Below are positions 6,424 to 13,302 of a stretch of 14,764 nucleotides of DNA, piece by piece. Source of the stretch: CAZXNF01 sp050741255 (GTDB lineage: Bacteria; Pseudomonadota; Gammaproteobacteria; Burkholderiales; SG8-41); assembly GCA_050741255.1 (NCBI GenBank), contig JBOIEQ010000106.1:1-14764 (forward strand), read 5' to 3'. The notes under the pieces were generated by a model. It did not search any database. It was not told the DNA's origin and saw only the letters and a program-made list of their open reading frames with translations. Both the position numbers and the translations under genes were made by a program. Position 1 is the first letter of the stretch; every line of letters begins with the position of its first letter.

Positions 6424-6927
6424 CTAGTCCGGGCGCTGCGCGCCGACGTCGGCCGGCGCGGGCTGCAGCAGCACGACCGCCTCCGCGGCAATGCCCTCGC
6501 CGCGGCCGACCGCGCCGAGCTTCTCGGCGGTCTTCGCTTTCACGTTCACGAACGCCGCATCGACGCCAAGGTCGGCGGCGATGTTGGCCACCATCGCCGG
6601 AATGTGCGGCGCCATCTTCGGCTGCTCGGCGATGATCGTGGCGTCCACGTTGGCTGCCATCCAGCCGTTGCGCGCCAGCAGCGCCGTCACCGCGCGCAGC
6701 AGCTTGCGGCTGTCGATGCCCTTGTACTGCGGGTCGGTGTCCGGGAAATGCTTGCCGATGTCGCCGAGTCCCGCCGCGCCGATCAGCGCGTCGCAAACCG
6801 CGTGCAGCAGCACGTCGGCGTCGGAATGTCCCGCGAGGCCCTTCGCGTACGGAATGATTACGCCGCCGATGATGAGCTTGCGGCCCTCCACCAGCACGTG
6901 AATGTCGAAACCCTGTCCGATTCTCAT
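6424..6927 (-). CDS. ispF: 2-C-methyl-D-erythritol 2,4-cyclodiphosphate synthase
   Basis: A 167-residue IspF, the MEP-pathway enzyme that cyclises CDP-methylerythritol 2-phosphate to MEcPP with loss of CMP; the family acts as a trimer. The N-terminus 'MRIGQGFDIH' supplies metal ligands Asp8 and His10, and 'GHSDADVLLH' supplies His34 and the third ligand His42, matching E. coli numbering. 'GDIGKHFPDTDPQYKGIDS', 'PKMAPHI' and 'VNVKAKTAEKLGAVGRGEGIAAEA' are also present. I chose the ATG at 6927 because it matches the E. coli N-terminus; the frame extends to 6951 into repeat-adjacent DNA. The protein is about eight residues longer than E. coli IspF, owing to a Pro/Ala-rich tail. A 26 bp repeat arm begins 16 nt upstream of its start, so its ribosome-binding region borders the GxxExxY cassette. 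Confidence 0.96.
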   Translation of the reverse strand: MRIGQGFDIHVLVEGRKLIIGGVIIPYAKGLAGHSDADVLLHAVCDALIGAAGLGDIGKHFPDTDPQYKGIDSRKLLRAVTALLARNGWMAANVDATIIAEQPKMAPHIPAMVANIAADLGVDAAFVNVKAKTAEKLGAVGRGEGIAAEAVVLLQPAPADVGAQRPD

Positions 6928-6943
6928 ACTCAAACCCGTTTTC

Positions 6944-6969
6944 GCCGCCAAGACGCCAAGGACGCCAAG
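6944..6969 (+). repeat. left 26 bp inverted repeat of GxxExxY cassette
   Basis: It begins GCCGCCAAGACGCCAAGG and is an exact reverse complement of 7399-7424. It ends directly at the TAA stop (6970-6972, - strand) of the enclosed gene. In the - strand transcript the two arms could pair into a long hairpin. Confidence 0.92.
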
Positions 6970-7371
6970 TTAAGAAGATGAATACACCACCCGCTGGATG
7001 CCTGCCTTGAGCAGATTTTCATTGAAATTGATCAACAATCCCAAACGGCATCCGGTGGCCTTGAGGTAGGAAATGATTTGTGCCTTGTGAATGGGAAGCA
7101 AACGCTCAATCGCCTTCAGTTCAACGATCACGCTTCCCGCCACCATGAAATCGATGCGCCCTTCGCCAACGATTTGCCCCCGGTATACGACACTAAAGGC
7201 TTTCTGACGCTCGTAGGCAATGGTCCTCTGCCCCAACTCGATAGCCAACGCCTGCTCATAAACACTTTCAAGATACCCCGGCCCCAGTGCGCGATGTACC
7301 TCTATCGCCGCACCAATGACCTGCCTAGCCACGCCATCTACTTCTGGACTTGGTTCCGCATCGGCGATCAT
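6970..7371 (-). CDS. GxxExxY family protein (PDDEXK_3, nuclease-like)
   Basis: A 133-residue protein at the usual family length. The name motif is 'GYLESVY' (residues 32-38, Gly32, Glu35, Tyr38). A PD-(D/E)xK-type core follows: Asp74 in 'GRIDFMV', then Glu84 and Lys86 in 'IVELKAIE', and Gln98 in 'HKAQIISYLK'. These match a nuclease fold (Pfam PDDEXK_3), but no nuclease activity or biological role is established for this family to my knowledge. Base composition is visibly less GC-rich than the flanking ispD and ispF. It lies between them on the same strand, inside perfect inverted repeats, so read-through from ispD probably transcribes it. The start is the ATG at 7371. Confidence 0.9.
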   Translation of the reverse strand: MIADAEPSPEVDGVARQVIGAAIEVHRALGPGYLESVYEQALAIELGQRTIAYERQKAFSVVYRGQIVGEGRIDFMVAGSVIVELKAIERLLPIHKAQIISYLKATGCRLGLLINFNENLLKAGIQRVVYSSS

Positions 7372-7398
7372 TCTAGGCCCCCAATCAGAATGGCATTT

Positions 7399-7424
7399 CT
7401 TGGCGTCCTTGGCGTCTTGGCGGC
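7399..7424 (-). repeat. right 26 bp inverted repeat of GxxExxY cassette
   Basis: Exact reverse complement of 6944-6969. The stretch between it and the ispD stop (7425-7460) also carries 'CGCGTCTCTGCGGCTAA', resembling the repeat-associated sequence often seen beside such arms, so the cassette boundary on this side may lie further out. Confidence 0.92.
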
Positions 7425-7460
7425 AAATCCTGCGGTTGATCTTCTCCCGCGTCTCTGCGG

Positions 7461-8153
7461 CTAATTCAAGTCTTTCAGAATAGCTTCAGCAATGGCGAGA
7501 TCCTGCGACAAGGTCACTTTCAGGTTCCGCCCGTCGCCCAGCACCAGTTTCGGTTTTAGTCCCAGCCGCTCCACGGCCGAGGACTCGTCCGTCAGCGCTG
7601 AATGATCCTCCCCGCGCAGCGCGCGCAGCAGGATCTGGTAACGGAACATCTGCGGCGTCTGTGCCTGCCACAGCTCCGCGCGCGACTCGGTGGCCGCCAC
7701 TTCGCCGGCGCTGTTGGCGCGCTTCAGCGTATCCCCGACGGGCACGGCGAGCAGGCCACCGGTCGGGTGGTCGATGAGTTCGGTGACCATCCGCGCCAGC
7801 ACGTCCGCCGTCAGGCAGGGCCGCGCGGCGTCGTGCACCAGCACCCAGTCGTCGCCGTCGGCATCGTCCGCGATCGCGATCAGGCCGTTGTAGACCGTCG
7901 AGGCGCGCGCCGGACCACCGCAGAACAGCGGCTCCACCTTGGCCTTCGCCGGCCCGAAGTCGAGGTCGTGGTAGCGTGTGTCGCCTGGCGCCAGCACCAC
8001 GCACACGCGCTCGATCAGCGGATGCGCCGCCAGCGCCGAGACGGAATGCGCCAGCATCGGCCGACCGGCCAGCGGCAGGTACTGCTTGGGCACGTCATTG
8101 CCGAAACGGCTGCCGGTGCCGGCGGCCGGGACCAGCGCGAACAAGCGGGGCAT
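7461..8153 (-). CDS. ispD: 2-C-methyl-D-erythritol 4-phosphate cytidylyltransferase
   Basis: A 230-residue IspD that couples CTP and MEP to give CDP-methylerythritol in the MEP isoprenoid pathway, in the cytosol. The nucleotide-binding loop 'VPAAGTGSRFGNDVPKQYLPL' (residues 8-28) and 'VLVHDAARPCL' (104-114, with Asp108) are diagnostic. 'STVYNGL' (85-91), 'QAQTPQMFR' (163-171) and 'TDESSAVE' (188-195) also fit, and 'NLKVT' (210-214) carries the C-terminal Lys. The ATG at 8153 gives the standard N-terminus; the frame continues to a TTG at 8210, but those residues are not family-like. It is divergent from the AmmeMemoRadiSam operon and is followed by the GxxExxY cassette and then ispF. Confidence 0.95.
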   Translation of the reverse strand: MPRLFALVPAAGTGSRFGNDVPKQYLPLAGRPMLAHSVSALAAHPLIERVCVVLAPGDTRYHDLDFGPAKAKVEPLFCGGPARASTVYNGLIAIADDADGDDWVLVHDAARPCLTADVLARMVTELIDHPTGGLLAVPVGDTLKRANSAGEVAATESRAELWQAQTPQMFRYQILLRALRGEDHSALTDESSAVERLGLKPKLVLGDGRNLKVTLSQDLAIAEAILKDLN

Positions 8154-8229
8154 GGGGGTGACTTTGAGGTCGGGGAGCGGATTATCCGGGCCTTGATCGA
8201 TCCACCGCAAGCCGTCCGCCGACGGTGCC

Positions 8230-8235
8230 TATAAT
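8230..8235 (+). promoter_or_regulatory. candidate -10 box for the AmmeMemoRadiSam operon
   Basis: A perfect TATAAT lies 40 nt before the ATG at 8276. It overlaps an in-frame ATG at 8234, so if it is the promoter element the earlier start would be outside the transcript. No good -35 is visible. Confidence 0.4.
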
Positions 8236-8275
8236 GAACTTGTCACGTTACGGCGCCGCCCCCACGTCCGATCCC

Positions 8276-9082
8276 ATGATCGCCACGCCCGCCAGGACCC
8301 GCCCGCCGGCCGTCGCCGGCAGCTTCTACCCGGCCTTCCCGGAAGAGCTGGCGGCGGAAGTGCGCTCCCTGCTGGCCGATGCGCCGGCCGCCACCGGCCC
8401 CGTGCCCAAGGCCATCATCGCGCCGCACGCGGGCTATGTGTATTCCGGGCCGACCGCCGCCGCCGTCTACGCCCGCCTCGCGCCGGCGCGCGACCGGTTC
8501 CGCCGCGTGATCCTGCTCGGCCCGGTACATCGCGTCGCGGTGCGCGGCCTCGCCCTGCCCGGCGCGGACAGCTTCGCCACCCCGCTCGGCCGCGTCGCCC
8601 TCGACGTGGACGCCATGAACACCATCGTGAACATGCCGCAGGTCTGCGTCAGCGCCGCCGCCCACGCGCAGGAACATTCCCTGGAAGTTCACCTGCCCTT
8701 CCTGCAGACCGTGCTCGCGGAGTTCACCTTGGTACCGCTGGCCGTCGGCGACGCCACGGCCGAGGAAGTGGCCGGCGTGCTCGAACGGCTATGGGGCGGT
8801 GACGAAACGCTGATCGTGGTCAGCTCCGACCTCTCGCACTTTCTCGGCTACGCCGACGCGCAGACGGCAGACCGGCGAACGGCCGCCAAGATCCTCGCGT
8901 TGCAGGAAAACGTCACGCATCACGAGGCCTGCGGCGGCACGCCGGTGAACGGGCTGGCGCTCGCCGCGCGCCGGCACGGACTCGCCCCCGCGCTGGTCGA
9001 TCTGCGCAACTCCGGCGACACTGCGGGCGACAAGCAGCGCGTCGTCGGCTACGGCGCCTTTACCTATACCCCGGCCGCATGA
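8276..9082 (+). CDS. amrB: AmmeMemoRadiSam system protein B (MEMO/LigB-like fold)
   Basis: A 268-residue MEMO-family protein, related in fold to class III extradiol dioxygenases such as LigB. 'AVAGSFYPAFPEEL' (residues 12-25) opens the domain. Candidate metal ligands are His51 in 'IIAPHAGYVYSG', His85 in 'LLGPVHR' and Cys219 in 'HEACGGTPVNGL', corresponding to the His/His/Cys site of human MEMO1. 'QEHSLEVHLPFL' (132-143) and 'VVSSDLSHFLGY' (181-192) are further family blocks. I chose the ATG at 8276 because the candidate -10 box at 8230-8235 overlaps the earlier ATG at 8234; a GTG at 8225 is also in frame. No strong Shine-Dalgarno is present for any of them. It overlaps the AMMECR1-like gene by four bases (ATGA). 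The reaction catalysed by the system is unknown to me. Confidence 0.92.
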   Translation: MIATPARTRPPAVAGSFYPAFPEELAAEVRSLLADAPAATGPVPKAIIAPHAGYVYSGPTAAAVYARLAPARDRFRRVILLGPVHRVAVRGLALPGADSFATPLGRVALDVDAMNTIVNMPQVCVSAAAHAQEHSLEVHLPFLQTVLAEFTLVPLAVGDATAEEVAGVLERLWGGDETLIVVSSDLSHFLGYADAQTADRRTAAKILALQENVTHHEACGGTPVNGLALAARRHGLAPALVDLRNSGDTAGDKQRVVGYGAFTYTPAA

Positions 9083-9642
9083 ACGCGCCCACGCTGCCCC
9101 TGGACGCCGGCCCCGTGCTGCTGGCACTCGCGCGCGGCGCGATCGCACGCGAGCTCGGTATCGCAACCGCCCCCCCGGCTTCAGCGTCCTGGCTCGCCAC
9201 GCCCGGCGCGACCTTCGTCACGCTGATGAAAGCCGCCGCGCTGCGCGGCTGCATCGGCAGCCTCGAACCACGGCGGGCGCTGCTGGATGACGTGCAGGCC
9301 AACGCGGTGGCCGCGGCGCTGCGCGATCCGCGTTTCCCCGCGCTCGCGGCGGACGAACTGCCGCAGATCGATGTCGAGGTCTCGCTGCTGTCGCCGACGC
9401 AGGCGCTCGCCTTCCGCGACGAGGCCGACGCGCTGGCCCAACTCGTGCCCGGCGCCGACGGCGTGATCTTCGAGTACGGCCACCACCGCAGCACCTTCCT
9501 GCCGCAGGTATGGGAACAGTTCGCCACGCCCGCCGAGTTCGTGGGTCACCTGAAGTACAAGGCGGGGCTACCGCCGGACTTCTGGGCGCCCGAAGTGAAG
9601 CTCGCGCGCTACGCGGTCACCAAGTGGCGGGAATCGGACTAG
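9079..9642 (+). CDS. amrA: AmmeMemoRadiSam system protein A (AMMECR1 domain)
   Basis: A 187-residue AMMECR1-domain protein covering the full family length. The near-invariant hexapeptide 'LRGCIG' is at residues 55-60. 'DPRFPALAADELPQIDVEVSLL' (83-104), 'GADGVIFEYGHHRSTFLPQVWEQ' (125-147) and 'FVGHLKYKAGLPPDFW' (154-169) follow in family order. The conserved Cys58 and the downstream Phe-Leu-Pro-Gln-Val-Trp block are thought to line a pocket. No enzymatic role has been established for the family to my knowledge. Its ATG overlaps the TGA of the MEMO-like gene, indicating translational coupling. The radical SAM gene starts four bases after its stop, so the three are one operon. Confidence 0.94.
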   Translation: MNAPTLPLDAGPVLLALARGAIARELGIATAPPASASWLATPGATFVTLMKAAALRGCIGSLEPRRALLDDVQANAVAAALRDPRFPALAADELPQIDVEVSLLSPTQALAFRDEADALAQLVPGADGVIFEYGHHRSTFLPQVWEQFATPAEFVGHLKYKAGLPPDFWAPEVKLARYAVTKWRESD

Positions 9643-9646
9643 CCCC

Positions 9647-10720
9647 GTGAATGCCCCCGCCCGCTGGTGGCACCTGCTGCCCGACGGCCGGATGCAGTGC
9701 GACCTGTGCCCGCGCGACTGCCGGCTGCACGAGGGCCAGCGCGGCGCCTGCTTCGTGCGCCAGTGCGTGGGCAATGAGATGGTGCTCACGACTTACGGCC
9801 GCTCGTCCGGTTTCTGCATCGACCCGATCGAGAAGAAACCGCTCAACCAGTTCTATCCAGGCTCCAGCGTGCTGTCCTTCGGCACCGCCGGCTGCAACCT
9901 TGCCTGCAAGTTCTGCCAGAACTGGGACATCAGCCGCTCAAAGGACATGGACCGCCTGGCGGACGCGGCCTCGCCGGACGCCATTGCGCAGGCCGCCGTC
10001 GACGCCGGCTGCAAGAGCGTCGCCTTCACCTATAACGACCCGGTGATCTTCGCCGAATACGCGATGGACATCGCCGACGCCTGCCACGCACGCGGCGTGC
10101 AGACTGTCGCCGTCACCGCCGGTTACATCCACGAAGCCCCGCGCCGCGAGTTCTACGCCAAGATGGACGCCGCGAACGTGGACCTCAAGGCCTTCACCGA
10201 CGAGTTCTACGTCAAGCTGTGCGGCGCGCACCTGCAGCCGGTGCTCGACACGCTCGTCTACCTCAAGCACGAAACCAATGTCTGGTTCGAGATCACGACG
10301 CTGCTGATTCCCGGCAAGAACGATTCGGACGCGGAACTCACCGCCGAGTGCGAATGGATCATGCAGAACCTGGGGCCGGACGTGCCGTTGCATTTCACGG
10401 CCTTTCATCCGGACTGGAAGATGAACGACATTCCCGCCACGCCTGCCACCACGCTCACCCGGGCGCGCGAGATCGCGCTTAAAGCCGGGCTGCGCTATGT
10501 CTATACCGGCAATGTGCATGACAAGACCGGGGGGTCGACCTACTGCGCTGGTTGTGCGAAACCCCTCATCGCGCGGGACTGGTATCGGATCGAGGATTAC
10601 AAGGTGACCGCCGACGGCCATTGTCCCGATTGCAGGACAGCCGTTGCCGGACGTTTCGAAGCATTCGCGAGGGCGTTCGGGGCGCGACGGATTCCAGTAC
10701 GATTGTCCAGCGTGGTCTGA
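9647..10720 (+). CDS. amrS: AmmeMemoRadiSam system radical SAM enzyme
   Basis: A 357-residue radical SAM protein resembling pyruvate-formate-lyase-activating-type enzymes. The [4Fe-4S]/SAM motif CxxxCxxC is Cys83, Cys87 and Cys90 in 'GCNLACKFCQNWDIS'. An N-terminal cysteine cluster (Cys18, 21, 25, 35, 40, in 'CDLCPRDC...GACFVRQC') suggests an extra metal site. A C-terminal zinc-ribbon-like pair, 'CAGC' (300-303) and 'CPDC' (326-329), is visible. The start is GTG at 9647, four bases after the AMMECR1 stop; the encoded N-terminus runs directly into the family's 'WWHLLPDGRMQCDLCP' block. The substrate is unknown; genetic linkage to MEMO and AMMECR1 proteins defines the family. The stop is 54 nt before the sulfur-enzyme fusion gene. 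Confidence 0.94.
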   Translation: MNAPARWWHLLPDGRMQCDLCPRDCRLHEGQRGACFVRQCVGNEMVLTTYGRSSGFCIDPIEKKPLNQFYPGSSVLSFGTAGCNLACKFCQNWDISRSKDMDRLADAASPDAIAQAAVDAGCKSVAFTYNDPVIFAEYAMDIADACHARGVQTVAVTAGYIHEAPRREFYAKMDAANVDLKAFTDEFYVKLCGAHLQPVLDTLVYLKHETNVWFEITTLLIPGKNDSDAELTAECEWIMQNLGPDVPLHFTAFHPDWKMNDIPATPATTLTRAREIALKAGLRYVYTGNVHDKTGGSTYCAGCAKPLIARDWYRIEDYKVTADGHCPDCRTAVAGRFEAFARAFGARRIPVRLSSVV

Positions 10721-10774
10721 CAACCTTCAATAAACTCCAACCGGAACGCCAACCTTGTCCGACTGGAAATTCTC

Positions 10775-12016
10775 GTGTTTTTCAAACAACTCTTCGACCC
10801 CGACTCCTCCACCTACACCTACCTGATCGCGGACGACACCACCCACGAGGCGGTGATCATCGATCCGGTGTTCGAGCAGGCGGATCGCGATCTCAAACTC
10901 GTCCGCGAGCATGGGCTCAAGCTCAAGTACACGCTGGAGACCCACGTCCACGCCGACCACGTCACCGGCGCGCAGGCACTGAAGAACGCCACGGGTGCCG
11001 CCACCGTCGTGGCGGCGGATTGCAACGCTCCCGGCTACGACCGCCTGCTGAAAGACGGCGACGTCATCCTGTTCGGCCACGAGGAAATCACCGTCATCGC
11101 CACCCCCGGCCACACGCCGGGCAGCGTTTCCTATCTGTGGCGGGACCGGGTGTTCACGGGCGACGCGCTGCTGATCGGCGGCTGCGGCCGCACCGACTTC
11201 CAGGGCGGCAGCGCCGGGGCGCTGTGGACCAGCATCACCGAAAAACTCTTCGCCCTCGACGAACAGACGCTGGTCTTCCCCGCCCATGACTACAAGGGCC
11301 GCCGCCTCAGCAGCATCGGCGAGGAGAAGCGCTTCAACGCACGGGTCGCGGGGAAATCGCGCGACGAGTTCATCGCCATCATGGACAACCTTGGCCTGCC
11401 CGCGCCCAAGCGCATCCATGAAGCGGTCCCCGCCAACCTCGACGCCGGCGCCGCGCACGCCGCCACCCACACGGAAGACGACTTCGCGGCCGGCACGGCG
11501 GTGCAGAGCACCTCCGCGAACCAGCTCGCCGAGACCCTGGCGGCCGGACCGGTCCATCTGCTCGACGTGCGCACGCCCGCCGAATTCGAAACCGTGAAGA
11601 TCGCGGGCTCGATCAACATGCCGCTGGACCGGCTCAACCCGGCCGAGGTGATCTCGCGTTTCGGCGCCGACGCCCCGCTCTATTGCGTCTGCCAGACGGG
11701 CACGCGCAGCCAGCTCGCCGCTGCCCGGCTGCGCAACGCGGGCCTGACGAACGTGATACACGTGGATGGCGGCACCAACGCCTGGGTGGCCGGCGGGCTG
11801 CCGGTGGAACACGGCGCCCGGAACGTCATTTCGCTTGACCGCCAGATGCGCATCACCGCGGGAACGCTGATCGCGGCTGGCGTTGCCGCCGGCATGCTGT
11901 GGCACCCGGCAGGCTACTGGCTCGCCGGTCTGATCGGTGCGGGGCTGGTGTACGCGGGCCTCAGCAACACCTGCGGCATGACCGTGGTGCTGGCGAAGAT
12001 GCCGTGGAACCGCTAA
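10775..12016 (+). CDS. persulfide-dioxygenase-like MBL, rhodanese and DUF2892 fusion
   Basis: A 413-residue three-part fusion. Residues 1-~235 are a metallo-beta-lactamase domain with 'THVHADHVTG' (His57, His59, Asp61, His62), His113 in 'TPGHTPGS', Asp130 in 'FTGDALLIGGCGRTDFQGG' and His171 in 'FPAHDYKG'. The 'GGCGRTDFQGG' stretch is typical of ETHE1-like persulfide dioxygenases. Residues ~245-345 are a rhodanese domain with the active loop 'CQTGTRS' (catalytic Cys306; Cys304 is nearby). Residues ~353-413 are a DUF2892 domain with two hydrophobic helices and the end motif 'NTCGMTVVLAKMPWN'. This suggests a membrane-attached enzyme that transfers and oxidises persulfide sulfur to sulfite. The start is GTG at 10775, with GGAAA about 6 nt upstream. 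It may belong to the preceding operon or have its own promoter in the 54 nt gap. Confidence 0.92.
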   Translation: MFFKQLFDPDSSTYTYLIADDTTHEAVIIDPVFEQADRDLKLVREHGLKLKYTLETHVHADHVTGAQALKNATGAATVVAADCNAPGYDRLLKDGDVILFGHEEITVIATPGHTPGSVSYLWRDRVFTGDALLIGGCGRTDFQGGSAGALWTSITEKLFALDEQTLVFPAHDYKGRRLSSIGEEKRFNARVAGKSRDEFIAIMDNLGLPAPKRIHEAVPANLDAGAAHAATHTEDDFAAGTAVQSTSANQLAETLAAGPVHLLDVRTPAEFETVKIAGSINMPLDRLNPAEVISRFGADAPLYCVCQTGTRSQLAAARLRNAGLTNVIHVDGGTNAWVAGGLPVEHGARNVISLDRQMRITAGTLIAAGVAAGMLWHPAGYWLAGLIGAGLVYAGLSNTCGMTVVLAKMPWNR

Positions 12017-12096
12017 CCGATTCGTCGGCATCAACGCAATCCGCATCTCCGCGACTCATTCCCCGCCTTTAAGCGAAGCATGGCGTGACGAAAAAA

Positions 12097-12120
12097 CGCC
12101 CGGAGAAAATCCTCCGGGCG
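12097..12120 (-). terminator. rho-independent terminator of the - strand Bug gene
   Basis: A perfect 9 bp GC-rich stem (12097-12105 with 12112-12120) has a 6 nt loop. On the - strand it is followed directly by six T residues (A run at 12091-12096). It lies 28 nt after the stop codon at 12148. On the + strand it lacks a T tract, so it is unlikely to end the fusion gene's transcript. Confidence 0.93.
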
Positions 12121-12147
12121 CTGCCGTCGTCCAGAACCGTTCGCGGT

Positions 12148-13137
12148 TCAGTTCGCCGCGAGGTGCGCCTTTTGGATGACACGCGCGTACTTGCCAACTT
12201 CGCGCGTGAACATCGCCTCCAGCTCGGCGGGCGAACTCCCGACCGGTTCACCGCCTTCCTTCGCCATGAATTCCTGCACGTCGGGCAGGTTGAGGGCCTT
12301 GCGGATCTCCGCGTTGAGCTTTTCCACGATCGGCTTCGGCGTACCGGCCGGGACGAAGATGGCGTACCAGTTATCCACGTCGAAGCCTTCGTAGGTCGCC
12401 GCCAGCGAGGGCAGGTCCGGAAACGCTTTCGAGGGCTTCGCCGTCGTCACGGCCAGGCCGCGGACCTTGCCGCTCTTGATGTGCGGCGCGGCCGTCAGCG
12501 CGGTGGCGAACGCGAAATCGACCTCGCCGCCCAGGAGTGCGTTCATGGTAGGCCCGCCGCCCTTGTACGGCACGTTGACGACGTCCACGCCGGTGTATTG
12601 CTTCAACATCTCCACGGCAAGGTAGCTCGTGGTGCCGGCCCCGTTAGAGCCCGCGTTCACGGGCTTCGCGCGCGCCAGTGCCAGCAGTTCCTTGACGGAC
12701 CTGGCGGGAACGCTGGGGTGCACCACCAGGACGAGCGGCACCGACGACACCCAGCTGACCGGTTGCAGGTCCTTCACGGGATCGAAGGCAAGCGTCTTGC
12801 GATACAGAGTGACGTTGACGGACAAGGACGCAGTGGTGAACAGCACTGTGTACCCATCGGGCGCCGCATTCGCGACCGCCTCGGCGCCGATCAGGCCGGC
12901 CGCGCCTGGACGATTGTCGATCACGAAGGTCTGTCCCATGCTCTGGTAGAACTTCTGCCCGAGCAGGCGGCCCTGGATGTCCGTTCCGCCGCCGGCGCCG
13001 AACGGCACCACGACGCGTACGGTCCTGTCAGGCCACACCTGGGCCAGTGCCGGACCGCCGACGATGGCCGACATGGCCCCGGAAATGACGCAGCACAACA
13101 TGGGAAGTGAAAACGCACGATTCTTGGATAGAGTCAT
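12148..13137 (-). CDS. Bug/TctC-family TTT substrate-binding protein
   Basis: A complete 329-residue periplasmic binding protein of the Bug family. The signal peptide is 'MTLSKNRAFSLPMLCCVISG' and onward to 'GGPALA', with likely cleavage near residue 32. The mature part begins 'QVWPDRTVRVVVPFGAGGGTD', with the ligand-binding loop at residues 45-53. 'VIDNRPGAAGLIGAEAVANAAPDGYT' and 'VPYKGGGPTMNALLGGEVDFAFA' follow, both classic. The start ATG at 13137 is fixed by a perfect AGGAGG (13144-13149) 6 nt upstream. A strong terminator lies just after the stop, so it is a single-gene transcription unit. It is distinct in sequence from the Bug protein at 1111, so not a recent duplicate. The ligand is unknown and no TctAB partner is in view. 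It lies between the sulfur-enzyme fusion and the divergent mfd. Confidence 0.94.
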   Translation of the reverse strand: MTLSKNRAFSLPMLCCVISGAMSAIVGGPALAQVWPDRTVRVVVPFGAGGGTDIQGRLLGQKFYQSMGQTFVIDNRPGAAGLIGAEAVANAAPDGYTVLFTTASLSVNVTLYRKTLAFDPVKDLQPVSWVSSVPLVLVVHPSVPARSVKELLALARAKPVNAGSNGAGTTSYLAVEMLKQYTGVDVVNVPYKGGGPTMNALLGGEVDFAFATALTAAPHIKSGKVRGLAVTTAKPSKAFPDLPSLAATYEGFDVDNWYAIFVPAGTPKPIVEKLNAEIRKALNLPDVQEFMAKEGGEPVGSSPAELEAMFTREVGKYARVIQKAHLAAN

Positions 13138-13143
13138 CGCATT

Positions 13144-13149
13144 CCTCCT
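13144..13149 (-). promoter_or_regulatory. Shine-Dalgarno site of the - strand Bug gene
   Basis: Perfect AGGAGG on the - strand, 6 nt before the ATG at 13137, deciding the start. Confidence 0.85.
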
Positions 13150-13260
13150 CGGATTGAACCCCTGGGCGCCTGTTTCTTTTCGTCATTTACTGCCGCCTTG
13201 CCCGATCCCGCACTTCTTCGGCACCCCTAGCCCTCAATGGTTCCGCCGCAATCCGCGCCT

Positions 13261-13290
13261 TTGGGGACCCCCGGAGGAGTCCGCTACAAT
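13261..13290 (+). promoter_or_regulatory. candidate mfd promoter
   Basis: TTGGGG (13261-13266) and TACAAT (13285-13290) are separated by 18 nt. The -10 box ends 12 nt before the mfd ATG at 13303, so a transcript from it would be nearly leaderless. A GGAGGAG at 13273-13279 is too far (about 23 nt) to act as Shine-Dalgarno and would lie inside the promoter spacer. The rest of the 13138-13302 gap shows no gene. Confidence 0.4.
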
Positions 13291-13302
13291 CGCCCGCCTT
13301 CG

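Larger units (their letters stand above)
6944..7424. mobile_element. GxxExxY cassette bounded by perfect 26 bp inverted repeats, inserted between ispD and ispF
   Basis: Perfect inverted repeats at 6944-6969 and 7399-7424 enclose one lower-GC gene (GxxExxY family). The inner edge of the left repeat touches that gene's stop codon, and the other repeat lies 27 nt before its start. IspD and ispF are usually adjacent, overlapping or fused, so the block reads as an insertion between them in the same transcriptional direction. Each arm is built of related units (CCGCCAAGA, CGCCAAGGA, CGCCAAG). No transposase is present, so mobility would need a trans-acting factor or recombination between repeat copies. 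Established knowledge: GxxExxY genes occur sporadically in many bacteria. The cassette interpretation is inference. Confidence 0.5.

Noticed and set aside
6944..7424. The repeats as a CRISPR array
   Set aside because: There are only two copies, in inverted orientation, separated by a gene and not by short spacers.
6952..7460. Antisense + strand frame (7078-7464) across the GxxExxY gene
   Set aside because: The - strand frame has the family motif and the PD-(D/E)xK residues, while the + strand frame has no recognisable feature.
10727..12046. 439-codon open frame on the - strand
   Set aside because: It is antisense to the MBL-rhodanese fusion, whose catalytic motifs are all present on the + strand.
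12097..12120. Hairpin as terminator of the + strand MBL-rhodanese gene
   Set aside because: The T tract exists only on the - strand side; on the + strand the stem is followed by CTGCC.
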